Shown one piece after another: positions 49,435-60,133 of a DNA stretch of 64,000 nt. The stretch's first letter is position 1. Each line of letters starts with the position of its first letter. The stretch comes from Oscillospiraceae bacterium. GTDB lineage: Bacteria > Bacillota > Clostridia > Oscillospirales > Ruminococcaceae. Location: NCBI GenBank assembly GCA_021769725.1, contig JAETSI010000010.1, positions 24,974 to 88,973 on the forward strand, read 5' to 3'. A model generated the notes under the pieces. The model did not search any database, was not told the DNA's origin, and worked only from the letters and a program-made list of their open reading frames with translations. The translations under genes were made by a program, and so were the position numbers.

Positions 49435-50763
49435 ATGTTTCAGACCCTGAGAAAGGCGTGGGGAGTTCCTGAGATAAGAAAGAAGCTCCTCTATACATTA
49501 TTCATGATCATCATCTTCAGATTCGGAAGTGCTGTAACTGTTCCGTTCCTTGATTCCGATGTAGTAAGAACATGGATGGACAGGAACGCTACCGACGGAA
49601 ACTTTCTTGAATATCTGCACATCATCACCGGCGGTGCGCTGTCACAGGCAAGTATATTCTCGCTTTCTATCACACCATTCATCAATGCGTCGATCATCAT
49701 GCAGCTTCTGACTTATGCGCTTCCTCCGCTGGAGCGAATGCGCAACGAGGGAGAAGAAGGACGCAAGAAAATTGAAAAGATTACTGCTTTTGTTTCCATA
49801 GCTCTGGCATTCTTCATGGCTTACGCTTATTACGTTACTCTTACAAGAATGACTGATAATAAGACAGGAAAATCTGCCGTAAAGTATCTGGGCAAAAATA
49901 TGGATCAGTATTTCTCCGCAGCGGTTATTATCCTCTGCTTTGTTGCAGGTGCTGCACTTGTAGTATGGATGGGAAACAGAATCAGCGATAAGGGTATCGG
50001 AAACGGTATTTCTATGCTCCTCTTTGCAGGTATCGCTGCAAGATTCCCTACCGACATTGGTGTTCTTGTTGATCTTACAAAGCAGCAGCCTCAGAAGTAT
50101 CTTTTCGTTTCAATCGGATATCTCGTATTTGTTGTTGCTGAGATAGCATTCATTGTATTCATGAACGAAGCAGAAAGACGTATTCCGATTCAGTACGCAA
50201 AGCGTGTAGTCGGAAGGAAGCAGTATGGCGGTCAGAAAACCCATATCCCGATCAAGGTCTGCATGAGCGGCGTTATGCCTATCATTTTTGCCATGTCGTT
50301 TATGGCCCTGCCCCAGACGATTCAGCTTTTCAAGCCTGACACAAAAACTACAGGTTTCTATCATGCATTCTGTGAATTCTTCAACAGATCAAGCGTGTCA
50401 TATGCAATTATCTACTTCTTACTTATAATTGCATTCAACTATTTCTATGTTTCAATCCAGTATAATCCCGTTGAGATTGCCAACAATCTCCGTCAGAGCA
50501 ACGGCGGTATCCCAGGTATCAGACCCGGAAAGCCCACATCTGACTACATTCAGAGGGTTCTCTCGAAGATCGCTCTCGTAGGAGCATTCTTCCTGGGAAT
50601 AATCGCAATAATCCCTGTAGTAATGGGTATTGTTGATTCAAATCTCCAGGCACTTTCGATGGGCGGTACGACAATACTTATCTCGGTAAGCGTTGCCCTT
50701 GAAACAACACGTACACTTGAATCACATCTTATGATGCGTCATCATAAGGGCTTCTTAAAATAA
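49435..50763 (+). CDS. secY: Preprotein translocase subunit SecY
   Basis: 10-TM SecY; RIPIQYAKRVVGRKQYGGQKTHIPIKV. Confidence 0.97.
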   Translation: MFQTLRKAWGVPEIRKKLLYTLFMIIIFRFGSAVTVPFLDSDVVRTWMDRNATDGNFLEYLHIITGGALSQASIFSLSITPFINASIIMQLLTYALPPLERMRNEGEEGRKKIEKITAFVSIALAFFMAYAYYVTLTRMTDNKTGKSAVKYLGKNMDQYFSAAVIILCFVAGAALVVWMGNRISDKGIGNGISMLLFAGIAARFPTDIGVLVDLTKQQPQKYLFVSIGYLVFVVAEIAFIVFMNEAERRIPIQYAKRVVGRKQYGGQKTHIPIKVCMSGVMPIIFAMSFMALPQTIQLFKPDTKTTGFYHAFCEFFNRSSVSYAIIYFLLIIAFNYFYVSIQYNPVEIANNLRQSNGGIPGIRPGKPTSDYIQRVLSKIALVGAFFLGIIAIIPVVMGIVDSNLQALSMGGTTILISVSVALETTRTLESHLMMRHHKGFLK

Positions 50764-50779
50764 AAAAGGAGGACGGTAT

Positions 50780-51412
50780 ATGAATCTTATCTTTTTAGGC
50801 GCTCCCGGCGCAGGAAAGGGCACACAGGCTGAGGTCGTTTCCGAAGCACTGAATATTCCTCAGATCTCTACAGGCAATATCCTTCGTGAAGCTGCAAAGA
50901 ACGGTACTGAGTACGGTCTCAAGGCTAAGGCAGCAATGGACGCAGGCGCTCTTGTATCAGATGAAATCGTTATCGGAATCCTGAAAGAGAGAATTGCTCA
51001 GGACGACTGCCAGAACGGATTTATTCTTGACGGCTTTCCAAGAACAGTTCCTCAGGCTGAGGCTCTTGACGCTATGAATATCAAGATCGACAAGGTGATT
51101 GAGATCAATGTAGCTGACGAGACCATCAAACAGAGGGTTTCCGGCAGAAGAGTCTGTCAGGGCTGCGGAGCTTCATACCATGTTGATTATAAGCCTTCAA
51201 AGGTTGAGGGCGTATGCGATAAGTGCGGCGACAAGACTGTTATCCGTAAGGACGATCAGCCGGAAGTCGTTCTTGAAAGACTTGCAACTTATCACGAAAA
51301 GACAGCTCCTCTCAAGGACTACTACGAGAAGCAGGGAAAACTTGTTACTGTAGAGGGTCAGGAAGAGGTAGCCGACACCTCAAAGCTTACACTGGCAGCA
51401 GTAGGAGCATGA
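50780..51412 (+). CDS. adk: Adenylate kinase
   Basis: LGAPGAGKGTQAE; zinc lid CQGCGASYH...CDKCG. Confidence 0.97.
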   Translation: MNLIFLGAPGAGKGTQAEVVSEALNIPQISTGNILREAAKNGTEYGLKAKAAMDAGALVSDEIVIGILKERIAQDDCQNGFILDGFPRTVPQAEALDAMNIKIDKVIEINVADETIKQRVSGRRVCQGCGASYHVDYKPSKVEGVCDKCGDKTVIRKDDQPEVVLERLATYHEKTAPLKDYYEKQGKLVTVEGQEEVADTSKLTLAAVGA

Positions 51413-51416
51413 GGTA

Positions 51417-52169
51417 ATGAGTATAACCATAAAATCAAAGTCCGAACTTGCCATAATGCGTGAAGCAGGTAAAATTACCTGCGGCGCACTGTGGTATGCG
51501 GGCGAAAAATTAAAACCGGGTATGTCCACTCTTGATGTGGATAAGCTGATAGGCAGCTTCTTCGCACAACACGGCTGCAAATCCGGTTTCAAAGGCTTAT
51601 ACGGATTTCCTGCAAACGCTTGTATTTCGGTAAACGAAGAAGTGATTCACGGAATTCCGAAAGCAAACCGCAGGCTTAAAGAGGGCGATATAGTAAGCAT
51701 CGACACCGGAGCCGTTTACAAGGGCTTCAACGGCGACAGCTGCTGGACCTTCCCTGTGGGTAAAATTTCTGATGAGGCTAAGGCATTGCTTGAGGTAACT
51801 GAGAAAAGCCTGTACGAGGGTATAGCTCAGGCTCAGGTGGGCGCAAGAATCGGAGATATTTCTCATGCTGTTGAAGAGTACTGTGCTTCACGAGGCTACG
51901 GAATCGTAAGAAATTACTGCGGCCACGGTATCGGCAGAGAGCTTCACGAATCACCGGAGATCCCGAACTGGGGAAAGCCGGGACATGGTCCCAGGCTGGT
52001 TTCCGGTATGACTATCTGCATCGAACCTATGATAAACCAGAAAGGCGACGATGTAAGAGTTCTCAAGGACGGCTGGACTGTGGTTACTAAAAATGGTTCA
52101 CTGTCGGCTCATTTTGAGCACGCAATCGCAATAACTCCTGACGGTCCCGTCATTCTGACTCAGCCCTGA
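51417..52169 (+). CDS. map: Type I methionyl aminopeptidase
   Basis: GHGIGRELHESPEIPNWG metal-binding motif. Confidence 0.96.
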   Translation: MSITIKSKSELAIMREAGKITCGALWYAGEKLKPGMSTLDVDKLIGSFFAQHGCKSGFKGLYGFPANACISVNEEVIHGIPKANRRLKEGDIVSIDTGAVYKGFNGDSCWTFPVGKISDEAKALLEVTEKSLYEGIAQAQVGARIGDISHAVEEYCASRGYGIVRNYCGHGIGRELHESPEIPNWGKPGHGPRLVSGMTICIEPMINQKGDDVRVLKDGWTVVTKNGSLSAHFEHAIAITPDGPVILTQP

Positions 52170-52183
52170 CGGAGGGGCGTATT

Positions 52184-52429
52184 GTGAAGCTGCAAAAAGG
52201 CTCGGTTGTCAGAGCGAACGCCGGACGTGACTGCGGAAGACTATTCACAGTTGTGTCTGCGGACGAAACGTATTGTTTTATTGCAGACGGAAAAAGCAGA
52301 AAACTCGCCGCTCCCAAACGCAAAAATATAAAGCATATCAGTCTGACAGGCGGCATGATAGAATTAAACGATATAACTGATAAAAAGCTCAGAAAGCTGT
52401 TGGCAGATCTGCGGCAGGGAACTGAGTAA
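52184..52429 (+). CDS. KOW-domain RNA-binding protein (L14e-like)
   Basis: [23 protein letters not shown] between map and infA; GTG start. Confidence 0.85.
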   Translation: MKLQKGSVVRANAGRDCGRLFTVVSADETYCFIADGKSRKLAAPKRKNIKHISLTGGMIELNDITDKKLRKLLADLRQGTE

Positions 52430-52443
52430 AGGAGGTTATCAAG

Positions 52444-52662
52444 GTGTCCAAGGAAGATGTAATCGAGGTTGAGGGCGTTGTAACAGACGCACTGCCTAAC
52501 GCAATGTTCAAGGTTCAGCTTGAAAACGGTCACGAGGTTCTTTCCCACGTTTCCGGCAAGCTCAGAATGAATTATATCAGAATCGTGCCCGGTGACAAGG
52601 TAAAGCTTGAAATGTCACCATACGACCTTTCAAAAGGCCGTATCACATGGCGTGTTAAATAA
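52444..52662 (+). CDS. infA: Translation initiation factor IF-1
   Basis: [40 protein letters not shown]. Confidence 0.97.
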   Translation: MSKEDVIEVEGVVTDALPNAMFKVQLENGHEVLSHVSGKLRMNYIRIVPGDKVKLEMSPYDLSKGRITWRVK

Positions 52663-52716
52663 TGAATACAGGAATGCGAAACAGTATTCCGCATCCGCTT
52701 TAAGGAGGTATTTTCA

Positions 52717-52830
52717 ATGAAAGTCAGACCTTCAGTAAAACCTATTTGCGAAAAGTGCAAGGTTATCAAAAGAAAGGGCAGAATCATGGTGATCTGCCAG
52801 AATCCAAAGCATAAGCAGCGTCAGGGCTAA
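52717..52830 (+). CDS. rpmJ: 50S ribosomal protein L36 (37 aa, below ORF track cutoff)
   Basis: Own translation: [40 protein letters not shown] taaggagg. Confidence 0.97.
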   Translation: MKVRPSVKPICEKCKVIKRKGRIMVICQNPKHKQRQG

Positions 52831-52866
52831 TCCCCGAAGCGCATTTAATGGAGGTGCAATTTTAAT

Positions 52867-53235
52867 ATGGCAAGAATAGCCGGTGTTGACCTTCCCAAGA
52901 ATAAGAGAATCGAAATCGGTCTCACTTATATCTACGGAATCGGTCGTCAGACTGCAACAACTATCCTCGCTAACACAGGTGTTGATCCTGACGTAAGAGT
53001 AAAGGATCTCGCTGAAGAGGATGTAGCTAAGCTTCGTGACTATATCGACGCAAACTACAGCGTAGAGGGTGACCTCCGCCGTGAGGTTGCTCTTAACATC
53101 AAGAGACTTGTTGAAATAGGCTGCTACAGAGGCGTTCGTCACAGAAAGGGTCTCCCCGTAAGAGGACAGAGAACCAAGACAAACGCAAGAACTCGCAAGG
53201 GTCCTGTAAAGACTATCGCCAACAAGAAGAAGTAA
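52867..53235 (+). CDS. rpsM: 30S ribosomal protein S13
   Basis: [26 protein letters not shown]. Confidence 0.97.
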   Translation: MARIAGVDLPKNKRIEIGLTYIYGIGRQTATTILANTGVDPDVRVKDLAEEDVAKLRDYIDANYSVEGDLRREVALNIKRLVEIGCYRGVRHRKGLPVRGQRTKTNARTRKGPVKTIANKKK

Positions 53236-53249
53236 GGAGGTTATGAGCT

Positions 53250-53654
53250 TTGGCACAGCAGAAGGGTAAAAAAGTTACTACTGTCAGAAGACGTAGAGAA
53301 CGCAAGAACATCGAAAGCGGCGCAGTTCATATTCAGTCCACTTTCAATAATACAATCGTAACTATCACAGATACAGCAGGCAACGCTATTTCATGGGCAA
53401 GTGCAGGCGAGCTGGGTTTCAGAGGTTCAAAGAAATCTACTCCTTTCGCAGCACAGACAGCTGCCGAAACAGCAGCAAAAGCTGCTATGGAGCACGGTCT
53501 CAAGAATGTTGAAGTATATGTAAAAGGACCCGGTGCAGGTCGTGAGGCTGCTATCAGAGCACTTCAGACTGTAGGTCTTGAGGTAAAGATGATAAAGGAC
53601 GTTACTCCCATTCCACACAATGGCTGCCGTCCGCCCAAGAGACGTCGTGTCTGA
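53250..53654 (+). CDS. rpsK: 30S ribosomal protein S11
   Basis: [32 protein letters not shown] start. Confidence 0.97.
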   Translation: MAQQKGKKVTTVRRRRERKNIESGAVHIQSTFNNTIVTITDTAGNAISWASAGELGFRGSKKSTPFAAQTAAETAAKAAMEHGLKNVEVYVKGPGAGREAAIRALQTVGLEVKMIKDVTPIPHNGCRPPKRRRV

Positions 53655-53675
53655 TCTAACAGGAGGTGTTTTAAA

Positions 53676-54275
53676 ATGGCAGTACAGAAAGAACCAATTC
53701 TTAAAAAGTGCAGATACCTGGGCATCAGCCCCGCTGTTTTAGGCGTATCCAAGAAGGAGTCTATCCGTTTCAAGAACGTACAGAACAGAAAGAAGATATC
53801 TGAATACGGTCTTCAGCTTAAGGAAAAGCAGAAGCTCAAGTTCATTTACGGCGTACTTGAAAAGCAGTTCTATCACTACTTTGAGATAGCTTCAAAGATG
53901 GAAGGCAAGGCAGGCGACAACCTTATCACTTGTCTCGAATCAAGACTGGACAGCGTTGTTTTCAGAATGGGTCTTGCTCTTACAAGACGTGAGGCAAGAC
54001 AGCTGGTTGTTCACAGCCACTACACTGTAAACGGCAAGAAGGTAAATATTCCTTCATACAGAGTAAAGCCGGGCGATGTTATCGCTCTCCGTGAAAAGGA
54101 CAGAACCTCCGATAAATTCAAGGCAACTGTTGAAGAGACCAAGGACAGACTTGTTCCCGTATGGCTCACAGCCAATAAGGACGATTTTTCAGCTACAGTA
54201 AATCGTCTTCCCGGCGCAGAGGATATTGATTACGAGGTTGCAACACACCTTATCGTCGAGCTGTACTCCAAGTAA
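53676..54275 (+). CDS. rpsD: 30S ribosomal protein S4
   Basis: LESRLDSVVFRMGLALTRREARQLVVHSHYTVNGKKVNIPSY. Confidence 0.97.
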   Translation: MAVQKEPILKKCRYLGISPAVLGVSKKESIRFKNVQNRKKISEYGLQLKEKQKLKFIYGVLEKQFYHYFEIASKMEGKAGDNLITCLESRLDSVVFRMGLALTRREARQLVVHSHYTVNGKKVNIPSYRVKPGDVIALREKDRTSDKFKATVEETKDRLVPVWLTANKDDFSATVNRLPGAEDIDYEVATHLIVELYSK

Positions 54276-54335
54276 TAAGATACTTGACTTGTCAGAACTC
54301 GAAACAAACAGTTATTGTGAAATAGGAGGGTTTTT

Positions 54336-55301
54336 ATGCTGGAAAAAATTAATAAGCCTGATATTGATATTGTCGAGCTTAAAAGTGACGGCAAATACGG
54401 CAAATTCGTTTTAGCACCGCTGGAGCGTGGATACGGTATAACACTTGGAAACAGCCTCAGACGTGTGCTGCTCTCCTCACTTCCGGGTGTTGCTGTGACT
54501 TCCGTAAAGCTTTCGGGCAAGGATGGCACGGTTCACCACGAGTTGTCAACAATCCCGGGTGTAAAAGAGGATGTCACTGAGATAATCCTCAGCATTAAGG
54601 GACTGACAGCCAAGCTCTATGGAGAAGGCCCGAAAACAGTCTATATAGAGGCGGAAGGTGAATGCGAAATTACCGCCGGAGATATAAAAACCGACTCTGA
54701 GGTTAATATCCTCGATCCAGGTATGCATATCGCAACACTGGGTAAAGACGCTAAACTTTACATGGAAATTACTATTGACAGGGGAAGAGGCTACGTGTCC
54801 GCAGAGCGGAATAAGAAACAGGTCAACCTTCCCGTTGATGTGATTGCAGTAGACAGCATCTATACTCCTGTTCTAAAGGTAAACTACACAGTCGAGGATA
54901 CTCGTCTGGGTCAGGTTACCGACTATGACAAGCTTACTATGGAGGTATGGACTGACGGTACAATCTCCGCCAAGGAAGCACTGTCACAGGCAGCCAATCT
55001 CCTCAACGAGCATCTGAAGCTGTTCATTGACCTTTCAGAGGAATCAGGACTGGCAGAGGTTCTTGTTGAAAAGGACGAAAAGGGTAAAGAAAAAATCCTT
55101 GAGATGACCATTGAGGATCTTGACTTGTCGGTACGTTCGTTCAATTGCTTGAAGCGTGCCGGAATTAATACCGTGGATGACTTGATTAACAAGTCTGAGG
55201 AAGAAATGATGAAGGTTAGAAACCTTGGAAAAAAATCTTTCGACGAAGTGAAGGAGAAGCTAAAGTCACTTGGCTTCGACCTTAGCTCCGAAGAAGAATA
55301 A
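54336..55301 (+). CDS. rpoA: DNA-directed RNA polymerase subunit alpha
   Basis: [28 protein letters not shown]; alpha-[16 protein letters not shown]. Confidence 0.98.
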   Translation: MLEKINKPDIDIVELKSDGKYGKFVLAPLERGYGITLGNSLRRVLLSSLPGVAVTSVKLSGKDGTVHHELSTIPGVKEDVTEIILSIKGLTAKLYGEGPKTVYIEAEGECEITAGDIKTDSEVNILDPGMHIATLGKDAKLYMEITIDRGRGYVSAERNKKQVNLPVDVIAVDSIYTPVLKVNYTVEDTRLGQVTDYDKLTMEVWTDGTISAKEALSQAANLLNEHLKLFIDLSEESGLAEVLVEKDEKGKEKILEMTIEDLDLSVRSFNCLKRAGINTVDDLINKSEEEMMKVRNLGKKSFDEVKEKLKSLGFDLSSEEE

Positions 55302-55351
55302 ACCCATATAACGGTGCAGACAGGCACCGAAACGAAAAGGAGTGAAATACA

Positions 55352-55693
55352 ATGCCGGGTACAAGAAAGCTGGGCAGATCAACTGACCACAGAAAGGCTA
55401 TGCTCAGAGGCATGGTAACTTTCCTTCTCGAGAACGGTCAGATCGAAACTACCGTAACGAGAGCAAAGGAAGTTCGTGCTGTTGCAGAAAAAATGATTAC
55501 TATCGGTAAAAACAATGATCTGCACTCCAAGCGTCAGGTATTGGCTTACGTTACAAAGGAGTCCGTTGCAAAGAAGCTTTTCGACGAGATCTCTCCCAAG
55601 TATGCTGACAGAAACGGCGGTTATACACAGATCGTAAAGATCGGCCCTCGTCGTGGCGACGCTGCTGAAATGGCAGTCATCAAGCTGGTTTAA
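55352..55693 (+). CDS. rplQ: 50S ribosomal protein L17
   Basis: [36 protein letters not shown]. Confidence 0.97.
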   Translation: MPGTRKLGRSTDHRKAMLRGMVTFLLENGQIETTVTRAKEVRAVAEKMITIGKNNDLHSKRQVLAYVTKESVAKKLFDEISPKYADRNGGYTQIVKIGPRRGDAAEMAVIKLV

Positions 55694-55714
55694 TCTTTAA
55701 TTTTTAATTAAATT

Positions 55715-55745
55715 AACGGACGTCCATTCGGACGTCCGTTTTTAT
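55715..55745 (+). terminator. Terminator of the ribosomal protein superoperon
   Basis: AACGGACGTCC-attc-GGACGTCCGTTttta. Confidence 0.92.
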
Positions 55746-55862
55746 ATTTATAGATATATTTTTCCGTACTTTCATGAAGTCCAAAGAGGTGTTGCCTATA
55801 ATGTTTTGCTGACATCATAGGAACCGTAAAATATATTTTTATAATGAATGATAAAAAATATA

Positions 55863-55891
55863 TTGACAATTTAATGAATTTGATGTATAAT
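55863..55891 (+). promoter_or_regulatory. SigmaA-type promoter of the two-component operon
   Basis: TTGACA-N17-TATAAT. Confidence 0.8.
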
Positions 55892-55941
55892 TATTATAGA
55901 TAACATCTGATGAAGAACTACTAAAGAAATGGGGTATAAAA

Positions 55942-56649
55942 ATGGCAAATGAAAAAAGTTTGAAAGTTTTGATTGTAGATGACGATAAAAATATATGTGA
56001 TTTGCTCAGACTTTACCTTGAAAAGGACGGCTACAGCGTTATTCTTTCTCATGACGGTGAAGAAGCTGTCGTAAAGTTCAATGCACTGAAACCGGATATG
56101 GTTCTTCTCGACATTATGCTGCCAGGAATAGATGGTTGGCAGGTATGCCGTGAAATAAGAAAAAAATCCAGTGTTCCGATTATCATGATAACTGCAAAAG
56201 GCGAAACTATTGACAAGGTTATAGGTCTTGAACTGGGTGCTGATGACTATATCGTAAAACCTTTTGACGCAAAAGAGGTCATTGCACGTATAAACGCCGT
56301 TACAAGACGTGTTGGCACGGCAAATGCAGAACCGGAAATCAAGGAAGTTCACTACGATAAGCTTTCCGTAAATATGACACGCTATGAACTTAAAGTCAAC
56401 GGAAAAACGATAGATACTCCTCCAAAGGAACTGGAACTGCTTTTCTACCTTGCGTCCAATCCCAACAGAGTATATACACGTGACCAGCTTCTGGACGAGG
56501 TATGGGGATTTGAATATTATGGCGATTCACGTACAATAGACGTTCATATCAAGCGTCTGCGTGAGAAGCTTGAAGGAATTTCCGATAAATGGGCTTTAAA
56601 AACGGTCTGGGGCGTCGGATATAAATTCGAGGCAGACGAAGAAGAATAA
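55942..56649 (+). CDS. OmpR/WalR-like response regulator
   Basis: IVDDDKNICDLLRLYLEKDGYSV, LLDIMLPGIDGWQVC, wHTH. Confidence 0.93.
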   Translation: MANEKSLKVLIVDDDKNICDLLRLYLEKDGYSVILSHDGEEAVVKFNALKPDMVLLDIMLPGIDGWQVCREIRKKSSVPIIMITAKGETIDKVIGLELGADDYIVKPFDAKEVIARINAVTRRVGTANAEPEIKEVHYDKLSVNMTRYELKVNGKTIDTPPKELELLFYLASNPNRVYTRDQLLDEVWGFEYYGDSRTIDVHIKRLREKLEGISDKWALKTVWGVGYKFEADEEE

Positions 56650-56677
56650 TTATTTTTCGCTGACGGTGAATTACCAC

Positions 56678-56702
56678 GGGGGACGCTGTGTCCCCCTTTT
56701 TT
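56678..56702 (+). terminator. Terminator-like hairpin between response regulator and kinase genes
   Basis: GGGGGA-cgctgtg-TCCCCC followed by a T8 tract. Confidence 0.7.
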
Positions 56703-56720
56703 TGTAGGAGGCGTTTTGTT

Positions 56721-58262
56721 ATGAATTACAAAGAAAGCTCTTATCATAGGCTGTTTAAATTTTCATTTATTATTATTATTTCGTTGCTGTTGTTTGTCGG
56801 GATAATCTTTATATCCATCATATCACGCATTTACAGAAATGCAGAGCTGAAACAGCTTGAAAAGACAGGCGAACTTTATATAAGTATGTTCGAGGATGAG
56901 TATAAGCAATCAGGCAGTATATCCAGTCAGGTTATGCAGAAACTTCATTACGAATTTTCAAATGAGGAAAAGCTCAAAATATATATTTATAACAAAGACG
57001 GAGATTGCATTTTTTCTGAGGGAGATTACGACAAGGAAACTGTAAGTACAGATCATCGTTTTCCTGCCACCGGAAAGGAATCTGTCACAAGCAGCGAAGT
57101 GGACGATCTTGCGGCAGAAATAAAAAAAGCAATCGGCAAAAGCAAGGAAAAGAAATATCTTGAACTCGACTCCAGTAATATGTCCAAAAACGAGCCGTAT
57201 CTGCTGTATGGTACAAAAAGGACGCTCATCAATAATATGGGCGAGAGAGAAAAAATGTATATTCTTTTCTGCGGCAGAACGGACGATATAAGTTCATTTA
57301 CCATGAAAATGATAATCATATACTGCGTCATTTCGGCAATTGTGATATATCTGTCATATGTCCTTCTCAGCCGGAGAACAAGAAAACTGACCGTCTATGA
57401 GCACGATTTCCTTAAGATAAGTGAAATGTATGTCAAAGGCGATTTTTCCGAACAGCTCAGCACCGATATTGACGGTATCCCAAAGGAAATAGCGCAGTAT
57501 GTCAATGCTCTTGCGGAAAATGTAAAGAACAGCGACGAAGCTTCAAAGACATTTATTGCAAATGTGTCTCACGAACTGCGCACACCGATAACCACAGTAG
57601 GAGGCTTTGTTTCCGGTATTCTGGACGGAACTATCACGAAATCAAGACAGAATGAGTATCTTATTATTGTATCAAAGGAGATACAGAGACTGAAAATACT
57701 TATTTCTTCAATGCTAAATATGACTAAATTTGAAACCGGAACAATGACACCGAATTTCCGGGAGACAAATCTTACAGACCTTGTTATACAGACTGTATTA
57801 ATGTTCGAGAAGAAGATCGAGGATAAAAACCTTGAGGTTCTTGGTCTTGACAGCGACAGACTTGTGGCTGTGGCAGATGCAGATCTAATGCAGCAGGTTA
57901 TTTATAATTTGGTAGAGAATGCCGTGAAATTTGTAAATTACGGTGGAGCTCTGACTTTTGGCTTTGAAAAGAAAGACGGAATGAACTGCGTAAGTATCAA
58001 AAACACCGGTGAGGGTCTGCGTGACAATGAAATACAGCAAGTATTCGACCGCTTCTACAAAACAGACACTTCGAGAGGAAAGGATGCGTCCGGTCTTGGT
58101 CTCGGACTGGCAATATCGAGAAAGATCGTTCATCTGCACAAAGGACATATCGTGGTCAAGAGTGTTTACGGCGAGTATACAAAGTTTATAATTCAAATTC
58201 CTGATTTGGAAATCAAGCAGAAACCGGGGGATGAAAGGACAGACTATGGACGAAAGAGATAA
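56721..58262 (+). CDS. Sensor histidine kinase
   Basis: SHELRTPITTVGGFVSGILDGT; RBS taggagg before ATG 56721. Confidence 0.93.
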   Translation: MNYKESSYHRLFKFSFIIIISLLLFVGIIFISIISRIYRNAELKQLEKTGELYISMFEDEYKQSGSISSQVMQKLHYEFSNEEKLKIYIYNKDGDCIFSEGDYDKETVSTDHRFPATGKESVTSSEVDDLAAEIKKAIGKSKEKKYLELDSSNMSKNEPYLLYGTKRTLINNMGEREKMYILFCGRTDDISSFTMKMIIIYCVISAIVIYLSYVLLSRRTRKLTVYEHDFLKISEMYVKGDFSEQLSTDIDGIPKEIAQYVNALAENVKNSDEASKTFIANVSHELRTPITTVGGFVSGILDGTITKSRQNEYLIIVSKEIQRLKILISSMLNMTKFETGTMTPNFRETNLTDLVIQTVLMFEKKIEDKNLEVLGLDSDRLVAVADADLMQQVIYNLVENAVKFVNYGGALTFGFEKKDGMNCVSIKNTGEGLRDNEIQQVFDRFYKTDTSRGKDASGLGLGLAISRKIVHLHKGHIVVKSVYGEYTKFIIQIPDLEIKQKPGDERTDYGRKR

Positions 58263-59676
58263 TAATATTACAAATGAAATATCCAATACAGATAAAAATG
58301 GTTCTTTACAAGGAGCAGAAATCTCTGCACAAGAGCATAATCATACAGAGAGCATAGATCAGCCGGTTTATACTTCCATGCCGCAACAGACTTTATATGA
58401 CAGATTCATGTATGAACCTATTGGTTTTGAAGATCCGCAGAATGCCGGAAAAGCTCCTCTTCCTCCGAGCGGAGAAATGAATGGTAAAAAAAGAGCAGGG
58501 AGCGGTGAAGCGGCTGCGGTAATACTGTTTATCATATTGATAGCTGCGGCATTTGGTTTTGCGGCATTCGGAATAATCAGCGATCTGCATAACAGCGAGG
58601 AAGCTCTGGAAAGATTTGCAGCACGTAAGCAGGTAGTTATTTACAGAGCGCCGGATCAGCCTGACACGGATGATGATCTTCTGAAAACGGATGAAAATGG
58701 AAAATATTCCATTGAGGGAGTGGCAAAGCTGGTGAAGCCGTCTATCGTGGAGATCTTTACCTACAACAGTGAGTCGGACTATAAAGCAGGGAGATATACA
58801 GGTTCAGGTTCGGGAGTTGTTTTAAACGAGGACGGATATATAGTTACGAATGCTCACGTACTCCGTGCTGATGGATTTCATAGCGTAAGCACCAGCGACG
58901 GCAGTATATACGAAGCTGAAATTGTGGGCAGGGATGTGAAAACGGACATAGCTGTTATTAAGGTCAGCGGAGCAAATTTTGTTCCGGCAACTTTCGGAAA
59001 CTCCGACAATGCGGTTGTAGGCGAACAAGTAATAGCAATCGGTAATCCTGTTAATTTATCATTTACGGTAACAGACGGCATAATTTCCGCTGTTAAAAGG
59101 AAAATAAGAAGCGACGAGACCACTTTTGAAATGGAATGTATCCAGACCAATGCTGATATCAGTCCGGGAAATTCCGGTGGAGCGCTTATAAATCTGCGTG
59201 GTGAAGTGATAGGTATAACTTCCTCAAAATATGTCAACAGCAGTTACGAGGGGCTTGGTTTTGCAATAACGGTAAACGAGGCACTTCCTATTATTGAGGA
59301 ACTTATAGATCATGGTTATGTACAGGGAAGATTTCGCATCGGCATACAGCTTATTGATATGTCCGAACAGGCAAAGAGGAGCACAATTGAAGATACCTTG
59401 GGATATAAACTGCCTGATGACTTCACCGGAATTTACATTGACAGTATTGCAGAGGATTGTGACATTGCGAATACCGCTCTTAAACCGGGCGATTTCATTA
59501 CAGAAATAAACGGTGTAAAGGTCAGGACGTATACCGAATTCTACAATGCTATCAGCAGCACATACGGAGCAGGAGATATTGTTCCAGCGACCTGTGCTCA
59601 TGTAGATAAAAACGGAGAAGTAAGCTACTATAATATTAAGTTCAGACTTATGGAGGATACATCCGGAAATTATTGA
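58246..59676 (+). CDS. HtrA-like trypsin-type serine protease with PDZ domain
   Basis: GSGSGVVLNEDGYIVTNAHVL, DIAVIKV, QTNADISPGNSGGALINLRGEVIGI. Confidence 0.94.
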   Translation: MDERDNNITNEISNTDKNGSLQGAEISAQEHNHTESIDQPVYTSMPQQTLYDRFMYEPIGFEDPQNAGKAPLPPSGEMNGKKRAGSGEAAAVILFIILIAAAFGFAAFGIISDLHNSEEALERFAARKQVVIYRAPDQPDTDDDLLKTDENGKYSIEGVAKLVKPSIVEIFTYNSESDYKAGRYTGSGSGVVLNEDGYIVTNAHVLRADGFHSVSTSDGSIYEAEIVGRDVKTDIAVIKVSGANFVPATFGNSDNAVVGEQVIAIGNPVNLSFTVTDGIISAVKRKIRSDETTFEMECIQTNADISPGNSGGALINLRGEVIGITSSKYVNSSYEGLGFAITVNEALPIIEELIDHGYVQGRFRIGIQLIDMSEQAKRSTIEDTLGYKLPDDFTGIYIDSIAEDCDIANTALKPGDFITEINGVKVRTYTEFYNAISSTYGAGDIVPATCAHVDKNGEVSYYNIKFRLMEDTSGNY

Positions 59677-59680
59677 TCCA

Positions 59681-60079
59681 TTAGTCCCTTAGACTTTTCG
59701 GACGTTTTGAGTTTACCCCTGAAATTCCTCCTGCTGCGCCTGCTGTGACGAGCAGAAGCAGCTTGCCTATACGGGTAGGTCTGCCGGCAAAGATCGCCCC
59801 TGAGGCGCATATAAGGGCATATATGATGATGCCGCAGACAATACCTGAGATAAGACCTTTGCGGCGTCGGTATTTTCCGCAGATAAACGCACCGGAGAAG
59901 GCCCCTGTAATTACCGGGATAAGGGAAATAAGGCGGAGAAGCCGGAAATCTGATATAAATAAAAAGGCGAATCCTGAAATAAGAACAGCCGTTATAAGCA
60001 GGAAGAAAATGCCCAGAAGGGACGAAACAACCAGACTGAGTTTTCTGTTTGTCCAAAGGCTCTGGCGGTGACGGCGCAT
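59681..60079 (-). CDS. TIGR04086-like small membrane protein
   Basis: 4 TM segments, AGAAGGISGV C-terminus; RBS ggggagg before ATG 60079. Confidence 0.7.
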   Translation of the reverse strand: MRRHRQSLWTNRKLSLVVSSLLGIFFLLITAVLISGFAFLFISDFRLLRLISLIPVITGAFSGAFICGKYRRRKGLISGIVCGIIIYALICASGAIFAGRPTRIGKLLLLVTAGAAGGISGVNSKRPKSLRD

Positions 60080-60095
60080 AAAAAACCTCCCCATA

Positions 60096-60122
60096 GAAAT
60101 TGTACAGTCAATTCTATGGGGA
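60096..60122 (-). promoter_or_regulatory. Terminator-like hairpin whose 3' arm contains the downstream Shine-Dalgarno
   Basis: Minus strand: ctccccatagaattg actgta caatttctatggggaggttttttATG. Confidence 0.65.
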
Positions 60123-60133
60123 GATTTGCTTTA

